A DNA stretch of 64,000 nucleotides, taken from JANXQG01 sp963719885 (lineage in GTDB: Bacteria > Planctomycetota > Planctomycetia > Pirellulales > Thermoguttaceae). A program made the translations under genes and the position numbers. The stretch is taken from contig CAVRDP010000035.1 of NCBI GenBank assembly GCA_963719885.1, positions 269,569-333,568 of the forward strand. Direction: 5' to 3'. How positions within the stretch are numbered: the first letter of the stretch is position 1; every line of letters starts with the position of its first letter. Below are positions 41,287-45,932 of the stretch, in pieces. The notes beneath the pieces were generated by a model, which searched no databases, was not told where the DNA came from, and worked only from the letters and a program-made list of their open reading frames with translations.

Positions 41287-41358
41287 GCCCCACCGAGGAA
41301 TCGAACCTCGTCTAACAGATTCGTAGTCTGTCGTGCGATCCGGTACACTTGCAGGGCG
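41287..41358 (-). tRNA. tRNA-Arg(ACG)
   Basis: Anticodon loop CTACGAA on stem ACAGA/TCTGT; T arm CGAGG-TTCGATT-CCTCG. Discriminator G. The ACG form requires A-to-I editing to read CGC. Confidence 0.85.
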
Positions 41359-41369
41359 TTCATTCAAGT

Positions 41370-41441
41370 GTCTCGACCAGGACTTGAACCTGGATCTGGA
41401 CCTTCGGAGGGTCCTATGCGATCCCTTGCACCATCGAGACA
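41370..41441 (-). tRNA. tRNA-Arg(CCG)
   Basis: Anticodon loop CTCCGAA on stem GGACC/GGTCC; acceptor GTCTCGA/TCGAGAC fully paired; T loop TTCAAGT. Confidence 0.85.
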
Positions 41442-41447
41442 TTCAGC

Positions 41448-41519
41448 ATCCCGACCTGGAGTCGAACCAGGTCCAAGGCTTTAGGAAAGCCCTATGCGAT
41501 CCGCTACACCATCGGGACG
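41448..41519 (-). tRNA. tRNA-Arg(CCT)
   Basis: Anticodon loop TTCCTAA on stem GGGCT/AGCCT; acceptor GTCCCGA/TCGGGAT; T loop TTCGACT. Reads AGG. Confidence 0.85.
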
Positions 41520-41526
41520 AACCAGA

Positions 41527-41599
41527 GCCGACGACTGGATTTGCACCAGCATCATGCGGTTTACAGGACCGCTGCCTTTCCAATCGAGCCACGTCGGCA
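41527..41599 (-). tRNA. tRNA-Thr(TGT), non-canonical loops
   Basis: Acceptor GCCGACG/CGTCGGC is perfect. The anticodon loop CCTGTAA carries C at position 33 instead of the near-universal U. The T loop is TGCAAAT instead of TTCxAxT. Isotype from anticodon and acceptor. Confidence 0.65.
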
Positions 41600-41608
41600 A
41601 TTTCAAGC

Positions 41609-41678
41609 AGGAGTGCAAGGATTTGAACCCTGTAGGACGGCTTTGGAGGCCGCTTCCTCTCCCAGGAGGACACTCCTG
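41609..41678 (-). tRNA. tRNA-Trp(CCA)
   Basis: Anticodon loop CTCCAAA on stem GCGGC/GCCGT; acceptor AGGAGTG/CACTCCT; discriminator G, as usual for Trp; T loop TTCAAAT. Confidence 0.8.
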
Positions 41679-41720
41679 TATCGCCCCCGACCTTGCGGCC
41701 AGGGGCCTTTGGCGTAACAA

Positions 41721-42313
41721 CTACTCTTTCAGCGTCACGTTCCAGTACGCTTCGCTGATGAACTTCGACCAGCTTTCCATCCGCATGCTGTGGTCCGCGT
41801 AAAGCGGCTTCCAGGCCGGACGGACCGGCTTCTTCCTCACGCGCATCTTCGCCTGCTCCGGCGTGCGGTCGGCCTTCCGCTTGTTGCAGGCCATGCACGC
41901 CAGCACGCAGTTCTCCCAGCTCGACACACCACCTTGCGCCGAGGCACGACGTGGTCGATGGTCAACTCCTCGCTGCCCGGCTGGGCGCCGCAGTATTGGC
42001 AAGCGTAATGGTCACGCTTGAAAATGTTCCTACGGCTGAAGGTCACATGGGCGACCGGCAGCCGGTCATAGTCGGTCAGCGCAACCACTTCCGGCACCCG
42101 CAGCTTGAATCGCACCGCCTGGATGTGGTCCTCGCCCTCGCGGGGCCGCAGCTTGGCCCAGTCCTCCCAGGTGTAAAGCTGGAAGTCCTTGGGGTCCACG
42201 ACGCGGGCCGATTCGTTCCACAACAGCACCAGCGCGCGGGCCACCGTGGCCACGTTCACCGGCTGCCAGTTGCGGTTCAAGATCAGCGTCGGCCGCTGAA
42301 GTACCTTGGTCAT
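41721..42313 (-). CDS. HNH endonuclease inside the tRNA array, one frameshift
   Basis: ATG at 42313 with AAAGGACG upstream. The N-terminal part (LILNRNWQPVNVATVARALV) is followed by the HNH core YACQYCGAQPGSEELTIDHV, then V-PRRKGG and CVLACMACNKRKADRTP (second CxxC of a zinc-stabilised HNH). One G is missing near 41928 (AAGGGT read as AAGGT); correcting it joins both halves into about 197 residues ending WSKFISEAYWNVTLKE. This HNH subgroup is frequent in planctomycetes and cyanobacteria. It is on the same strand as the tRNAs, between tRNA-His and tRNA-Trp, and is probably co-transcribed with them. Confidence 0.85.
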
Positions 42314-42335
42314 GGTTACGTCCTTTCCAACAAAG

Positions 42336-42410
42336 GGTATCTGGCCGGGGTCGAACCGGCACCTTCTGGTTCACAGCCAGGCGTGCAGAAACCGCTGCAC
42401 CACAGACACC
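42336..42410 (-). tRNA. tRNA-His(GTG)
   Basis: Anticodon loop CTGTGAA; acceptor GTGTCTG/CAGATAC with an extra G at -1 and discriminator C, both diagnostic for tRNA-His. T loop TTCGACC. Confidence 0.85.
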
Positions 42411-42431
42411 GTACATAGTTGCCAAGTTCAG

Positions 42432-42503
42432 TGCCCCGACCAGGAATCGAACCCGGAACACCTTGTTAGAAGCAAGGCATGATTTCCATTTCACCATTGG
42501 GGC
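42432..42503 (-). tRNA. tRNA-Arg(TCT)
   Basis: Anticodon loop CTTCTAA on stem CCTTG/CAAGG; T arm CCGGG-TTCGATT-CCTGG; acceptor with one A-C mismatch. Fifth arginine tRNA of the array. Confidence 0.8.
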
Positions 42504-42525
42504 ACAAATTACTCGGCACACCAAG

Positions 42526-42612
42526 CGGAAGGCAAGGGAGTCGAACCCTCATCCCGTCGAACGGGAACCGCGTCAGCAGTGCGGCCCGGCCAACCGTATC
42601 CGGCTACCTTCC
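42526..42612 (-). tRNA. tRNA-Ser(GCT)
   Basis: 87 bases with a long variable arm (TTCCCGTTCGACGGGA) as in class II tRNAs. Anticodon loop CTGCTGA; acceptor GGAAGGT/GCCTTCC; discriminator G. Confidence 0.85.
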
Positions 42613-42621
42613 ATATTTCAG

Positions 42622-42692
42622 TGGACCGACCGGGGATTGAACCCGGATCTCCAGTTCGCCGAACTGGTGTCTTTCCATTGGACCATCAGCCC
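42622..42692 (-). tRNA. tRNA-like gene, reads as Ala(GGC), C33
   Basis: Acceptor GGGCTGA/TCGGTCC and T arm CCGGG-TTCAATC-CCCGG are sound. The anticodon loop TCGGCGA on stem CCAGT/ACTGG has C33 and could instead close into a 7-bp stem with a 3-base loop. Isotype uncertain. Confidence 0.55.
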
Positions 42693-42704
42693 GTATTCGA
42701 TCAG

Positions 42705-42777
42705 TGGACCGGACGGGAGTCGAACCCGCCGCACCGACCTTGCAACGGTCAGTCGCCTCCTGGGAACATGCCAGCCC
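42705..42777 (-). tRNA. tRNA-Ala(TGC)
   Basis: Anticodon loop GTTGCAA on stem TGACC/GGTCG; acceptor GGGCTGG/CCGGTCC; T arm GCGGG-TTCGACT-CCCGT; discriminator A. Confidence 0.75.
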
Positions 42778-42787
42778 ATCGAGTCAG

Positions 42788-42859
42788 AGGTCCGCGTGCG
42801 GAGTCGAACCGGGTCTTCCTCCTTACCACGGAGGTGTGCTGCCAAAACACCTACAGACC
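42788..42859 (-). tRNA. tRNA-Thr(GGT), weak T stem
   Basis: Anticodon loop GTGGTAA on a perfect stem CCTCC/GGAGG; acceptor GGTCTGT/GCGGACC with wobbles. The T stem pairs for only about three base pairs (CGG/CCG). Confidence 0.65.
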
Positions 42860-42872
42860 ATTTCCCTACAGT

Positions 42873-42962
42873 GATCCCGACCAACGCTTCGCGTCGGTGC
42901 CCGAATCGAACCAGCACTTTCCTGGTTGTCACCCAGGCGTCTTTGCCGTTGGACCACGGGAT
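42873..42962 (-). tRNA. tRNA-Val(GAC) with palindromic insert
   Basis: Anticodon loop GTGACAA on stem CCTGG/CCAGG. The acceptor strands (ATCCCGT and TCGGGAT) are separated from the T stem by an 18-19 base insert (42880-42898), making the gene 90 bases. Without the insert it is a normal 72-base tRNA. Confidence 0.6.
42880..42898. repeat. 19-bp palindromic insert, copy 1
   Basis: accaacgcttcgcgtcggt, an imperfect palindrome located between the T stem and the 3' acceptor strand of tRNA-Val. Its reverse complement matches 43086-43104 at 18 of 19 positions. Confidence 0.65.
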
Positions 42963-42977
42963 TATGTTCCTTGTCAG

Positions 42978-43052
42978 TGACCGAGGTGGGACTTGAACCC
43001 ACACCCCACGAGGCTCTCGACCTCGCCGCTATGCCAATTTGCGTACCCGGCC
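42978..43052 (-). tRNA. tRNA-like gene, reads as Leu(GAG), C33
   Basis: Acceptor GGCCGGG/CTCGGTC and T arm GTGGG-TTCAAGT-CCCAC are good. The anticodon loop TCGAGAG on CGAGG/CCTCG has C33. The variable region is short, which is unusual for a leucine tRNA, so isotype is uncertain. The D arm TACGCAAATTGGCATAGCG is nearly shared with the gene at 43504. Confidence 0.55.
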
Positions 43053-43059
43053 CAAAAAT

Positions 43060-43146
43060 TGCGGGTCGGGGAGTTGCACCGGGGCACCGACGCGTAGCGT
43101 TGGTCCATCCAGGCTTATGAGGCCCGGTTGAGCCTCGCCCACCCGC
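43060..43146 (-). tRNA. tRNA-like gene, reads as Met(CAT), palindromic insert
   Basis: Anticodon loop CTCATAA on stem CGGGC/GCCTG. The 19-bp palindrome (43086-43104) sits in the variable region. The D arm is abnormally short, the T loop is TGCAACT and its stem is poor. Function doubtful. Confidence 0.45.
43086..43104. repeat. 19-bp palindromic insert, copy 2 (inverted)
   Basis: accgacgcgtagcgttggt, the reverse complement of 42880-42898 with one difference, in a second tRNA gene of the array. Confidence 0.65.
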
Positions 43147-43158
43147 GTCATGTCGTAG

Positions 43159-43228
43159 TTGCAGGCCCCGGTATCGAGCCGGGCACACCGGCCTTATGGA
43201 AGCCAGTTGGGCACCTGCCGCGCCTGCA
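43159..43228 (-). tRNA. tRNA-like gene, CAT anticodon, C33
   Basis: Acceptor TGCAGGC/GCCTGCA is perfect and the T stem CCCGG/CCGGG is good, but the T loop is CTCGATA, the D arm lacks the GG pair, and the anticodon loop TCCATAA has C33. Could be Met or Ile(CAT), or non-functional. Confidence 0.5.
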
Positions 43229-43237
43229 ATCTGTCAG

Positions 43238-43320
43238 TGACCATAGGGAGAGTTGAACTCCCACGCCTCATGGGCACGACGTTCTGACCGTCGCGTGTCT
43301 GCCAGTTCCACCACATGGTC
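43238..43320 (-). tRNA. tRNA-Leu(CAG)
   Basis: Class II tRNA with a long variable arm (TGCCCATGAGGCGT). Anticodon loop GTCAGAA on stem CGACG/CGTCG; T arm GGGAG-TTCAACT-CTCCC. Confidence 0.85.
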
Positions 43321-43328
43321 ATGTTCAG

Positions 43329-43401
43329 CAGCCCGTGCGGGAATCGAACCCGCCTCGCCAGCGTGAGGGGCTGGCATCCTAAACCGATAGACGAACGGGC
43401 C
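43329..43401 (-). tRNA. tRNA-Glu(CTC), C33
   Basis: Typical glutamate D arm (TTCGTCTATCGGTTTAGGA). Anticodon stem CCAGC/GCTGG with loop CCCTCAC, where C replaces U33. T arm GCGGG-TTCGATT-CCCGC; discriminator G. Confidence 0.75.
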
Positions 43402-43411
43402 ATGTTGTCAG

Positions 43412-43492
43412 TGCGCCGGGCAGGAGTTGAACCTGCACAGCCTGTGGCGGCGGATTTACAATCCGTTGGGCTCACCGATGCCCAGCCGACGC
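43412..43492 (-). tRNA. tRNA-Tyr(GTA)
   Basis: Anticodon loop TTGTAAA; class II variable arm; acceptor GCGTCGG/CCGGCGC; T arm GCAGG-TTCAACT-CCTGC; discriminator A. Confidence 0.85.
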
Positions 43493-43503
43493 ATGTTTTC
43501 AAG

Positions 43504-43594
43504 TGGCGAGGGCGGGAGTTGAACCCGCAGTCACGAAGGTTCGGGCACCGTGCGCAGCGTGGTCGCGCCGCTTTGCCGATTTGCGTACCACGCC
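43504..43594 (-). tRNA. tRNA-like gene with long variable arm, reads CAC, C33
   Basis: 91 bases with a class II-type variable arm, acceptor GGCGTGG/CCTCGCC (one mismatch) and T arm GCGGG-TTCAACT-CCCGC. The best-paired anticodon stem gives loop ACCACGC (CAC, C33), which does not match a class II isotype. Identity unresolved. Confidence 0.5.
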
Positions 43595-43608
43595 GTCATT
43601 CTCAAAGG

Positions 43609-43683
43609 CGACCTCGACGGGATTTGAACCCGTGATCTCCTGCGTGACAGGCAGGCGAGCACTCCAGGCTGCTCCACGAGGCC
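43609..43683 (-). tRNA. tRNA-Asp(GTC)
   Basis: Anticodon loop CTGTCAC on stem CCTGC/GCAGG; acceptor GGCCTCG/CGAGGTC; discriminator G; T loop TTCAAAT. First tRNA of the array in transcription order. Confidence 0.85.
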
Positions 43684-43709
43684 ATTGATCGTTCGTAATC
43701 GTTCCGCAG

Positions 43710-43737
43710 TGGCTCAGGTGGGAGTCGAACCCAACCT
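43710..43737 (-). repeat. tRNA 3'-end fragment, left att-like site of a second island
   Basis: Reads, on the minus strand, as the last part of a tRNA (T loop TTCGACT, stem CCCAC, acceptor strand CTGAGCC, discriminator A) with no 5' half. It merges into the same conserved module that follows the left att site at 32288. Confidence 0.6.
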
Positions 43738-43960
43738 CAATTCCGGCGCAACCGCTGACGGCGATTGTGGTTGCGTCAATTGCCCGGCATGCTGCGCTGC
43801 AAATGCGCTGCAAGGGGGCTGCTCTGATTGTCCCGTCCTGGCATCCCTTGACGCTGATCTGCAACGGCTAGTCGGAGCATGGGACAATTTGCCAGAGCAT
43901 ATCAGGAAGACAATCCTGGCTCTGGTCGGGTTCGCCGAGCCGCCGGCTAACGCCAACGTG
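43717..43960 (+). repeat. Island-end module, copy 3
   Basis: Matches 32294-32530 for about 235 bp, starting at the T-loop word gtgggagtcgaaccca and ending in the LVGAWDNLPEHIRKTILALV reading frame (this frame stays open to 44011). No start codon with a ribosome site. Confidence 0.65.
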
Positions 43961-44039
43961 TCGGCGAATGAGGCTGGTGCAAGCACGCCGGCACGCCGTC
44001 GTTCCTGTTGATTCCCAAACTCAAAACCCGCCGAAAGGA

Positions 44040-44083
44040 GATAGCCTAAAAGCTATTGACTGCGATAGCCTATAAGCTATAAT
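44040..44083 (+). promoter_or_regulatory. Promoter and twin operator of the toxin-antitoxin pair
   Basis: TTGACT (44056-44061), a 16-bp spacer and TATAAT (44078-44083). Two copies of GATAGCCTAWAAGCTAT (44040-44056 and 44064-44080), each with inverted ends ATAGC/GCTAT, are spaced 24 bp apart. One overlaps the -35 box and the other covers the spacer and part of the -10, ideal for autorepression by the antitoxin. The expected transcription start coincides with the toxin ATG. Confidence 0.75.
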
Positions 44084-44089
44084 AAGATA

Positions 44090-44458
44090 ATGTGGCCGGT
44101 AGAGACGACCGATGTCTTTGACGAGTGGTTCGCCGATCTGGACGAGGACGCCCAGGCCGAGATAATCGCTACCGTGGAACTGCTGAAACTACTGGGGCCG
44201 CGGCTTGGCCGGCCGCACGCCGATACGCTCAACGGCTCCAGGTACGCCAACATGAAAGAGCTTCGGGCGAGTACGGCCGACCAGGTGTTGCGGATCGCGT
44301 TTGCCTTCGACCCCGACCGAAACGGCATCTTGCTCATTGGCGGCGACAAGTCCGGCGTCAGTAAAAAGCGGTTCTACAAGCAACTGATCGAGAAAGCGGA
44401 CCAATTATATGCGGCCCACCTGGCCGTATTGAAGGCGAAAAAGAAAGGGAAGAAGTAA
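44090..44458 (+). CDS. RelE/HigB-type toxin (phage Gp49-like)
   Basis: 122 residues: opening VETTDVFDEWFADLDEDAQA, core LGPRLGRPHADTLNGSRYAN, MKELRAS and LRIAFAFDPDRNGILLIGGD, ending in a Lys-rich helix. This is the HigB/Gp49 branch of RelE-fold mRNA interferases that cleave mRNA at the ribosome. The toxin-first order with the antitoxin 5 bp downstream is typical of higBA. The ATG lies only six bases after the -10 box, so the mRNA is probably leaderless. Confidence 0.88.
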   Translation: MWPVETTDVFDEWFADLDEDAQAEIIATVELLKLLGPRLGRPHADTLNGSRYANMKELRASTADQVLRIAFAFDPDRNGILLIGGDKSGVSKKRFYKQLIEKADQLYAAHLAVLKAKKKGKK

Positions 44459-44463
44459 CCACT

Positions 44464-44820
44464 ATGGCCAAATCATTCGACGAACTCGTCAAACGGACGA
44501 CCACGAAAAAGACGCGAGCGCGGGCGGCTGTCCGCACTCAGGAACTGCTGGCCGAGTTGCTGCTAAGCGAAGTCCGGCAACTGACCGGCAAGAGCCAGCA
44601 TCAGGTGGCGGAAGCCCTTGGCATCAAGCAGCCCAGCCTGTCGAAACTGGAAAAACAGTCCGACATGCAGATTTCGACGCTGCAAAAGATCGTCAAGGCG
44701 CTTGGCGGCGAGCTTGAGGTTCTGGCGAGATTCCCGAAGGGAACCGTAAAGATCGATCAATTCGACCCATCGCCCCGCCGGCCGGGGCATCCTGGAGCGC
44801 AAGAACTTCAGCTAAGCTAA
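44464..44820 (+). CDS. XRE-family HTH antitoxin (HigA-like)
   Basis: 118 residues with an HTH of the XRE type (SEVRQLTGKSQHQVAEALGI, KQPSLSKLEKQSD) followed by a short beta segment (ALGGELEVLARFPKGTVKI). It should neutralise the toxin encoded 5 bp upstream and repress the promoter through the two inverted-repeat operators at 44040-44080. The C-terminal tail DPSPRRPGHPGAQELQLS is Pro-rich and less conserved-looking. Confidence 0.88.
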   Translation: MAKSFDELVKRTTTKKTRARAAVRTQELLAELLLSEVRQLTGKSQHQVAEALGIKQPSLSKLEKQSDMQISTLQKIVKALGGELEVLARFPKGTVKIDQFDPSPRRPGHPGAQELQLS

Positions 44821-44898
44821 TGGCCCACTTGTGGGGTCATGGGCCGAGGTGAGCACATGAGTACCGGAATGTCGATCAGTCGCTCTCGCTTGACGCAA

Positions 44899-44927
44899 GT
44901 AGCCGTGAGTCAACGACTTACGGCTAC
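44899..44927 (+). terminator. Hairpin downstream of the antitoxin gene
   Basis: GTAGCCGTGAG pairs with CTTACGGCTAC (one G-T) around a 7-base loop, followed by a weak T stretch (tgctgtttctt). Possible terminator of the toxin-antitoxin operon. The U-tract is poor, so confidence is limited. Confidence 0.4.
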
Positions 44928-45024
44928 TGCTGTTTCTTGAGGAAGCATCCTACAGGGAGATTTTGGGGATATTCTGGGGACAATGCAAGGGTGGTGTTGC
45001 GGTCGCGTTGATAGCGGCAGGGTC

Positions 45025-45435
45025 TCACGTTCCGAGGCCAGCAGCCAAGAGCCCCCGAAGTTTTCGTACCTGAACTTGGGTCACAAGAAAAAGGTGCTTC
45101 TTGATCCATTCGATGACCTTGCCGCGGGTGTATTCGGTCGTGTCCTCATGCTCGATGTACGAAAAGCTTCCGCGCCGGTCGGCTATCCTTACCCCGTCAC
45201 GGTACCGCCAGTGGCCATCCTCGAATTCCTGGTAACGCCGTGCGGTCCGTGGGCATCTCTGCGTGTTGAGCTTGACGAACGTCAATTGGTCGCCGAACGA
45301 AGCGACGGCCTGGTGTATCGCCTTGCGCCACCGCCGGTAACCGTGCAACTTGGGCCAGTAGAACATCACGAAAACCGCACCCGGCGTGCGAAGCAGTTCC
45401 TCGAAGTTGTCGTCGGTGGCGATCTTGGTAGGCAT
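45025..45435 (-). CDS. Thioredoxin-fold protein lacking the CxxC motif
   Basis: About 136 residues from the ATG at 45435. Thioredoxin-like order of elements: AVFVMFYWPKLHGYRRWRKA where WCGPC is expected, then QLTFVKLNTQRCPRTARRYQ and WRYRDGVRIADRRGS. The redox cysteines are replaced by PKLHG, so it cannot act as a dithiol thioredoxin and may be a binding module. It lies downstream of the helicase/nuclease operon on the same strand, separated by about 130 bp. The upstream open extension to 45711 looks non-coding. Confidence 0.55.
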   Translation of the reverse strand: MPTKIATDDNFEELLRTPGAVFVMFYWPKLHGYRRWRKAIHQAVASFGDQLTFVKLNTQRCPRTARRYQEFEDGHWRYRDGVRIADRRGSFSYIEHEDTTEYTRGKVIEWIKKHLFLVTQVQVRKLRGLLAAGLGT

Positions 45436-45565
45436 TATGCACCATTCTACCGACCCTGCACCTTCCGGGGAACGGCAATAAGTGTCGCGGTGCCGGCATG
45501 GAAACCGCGAAATCTTGCATGGATAGGCCCTAAGCACTATTTCGGAAAACGCGGCCGTCCCACAG

Positions 45566-45932
45566 TCACTCGCCGGTAAGCAAATACCGGAACCGATCGC
45601 ATTCAATGGCGACGGTACGGACGTAAAGCTGAAACTCCCCGGCATCAAGGCCTGCCCTTGGGACCCAGGCTTCGCCCATGAGGCGGCCGCGACGGTCAAT
45701 CCGAAAGCCAACCAGCGTGACGGCGCGGTTTCTTAACCACATTTCGAGCGGCAGGTCAGGAACATCCGACACAATCGCCTGGCGAGCAACCATAGCACTC
45801 AGCACGTAAGTATCCGGTTGCTCTTGCACCGTTACGGTGTGGCTCTGGTCCTCCGCAAACCTGACCGCAATGGAATGACCATCGACCTTGAAATCCGTGC
45901 GCGTTGCAGAATTCCTCCCAGTTAGCGGACAT
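45566..45932 (-). CDS. Small protein of unknown family ending the defence operon, one frameshift
   Basis: Begins MSANWEEFCNA at 45932, overlapping the end of the SNF2 gene by 11 bases, and continues after a frame change near 45898 as TDFKVDGHSIAVRFAEDQ and VPDLPLEMWLRNRAVTLVGF to 45566. About 121 residues. The alpha/beta pattern (strand-rich, RDGRGRLMGEAWVP-like turn) resembles YbjN or type III-secretion-chaperone folds, but that is a guess. The coupling to the SNF2 gene suggests a functional partner. Confidence 0.5.

Noticed and set aside
41101..43710. Long plus-strand open frames running through the tRNA array (for example 40528-41484 and 42463-42996)
   Set aside because: Their peptides repeat GVEPxxx / GIEPxxx / LNPD-type words that are simply antisense translations of T arms. 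They are not proteins.
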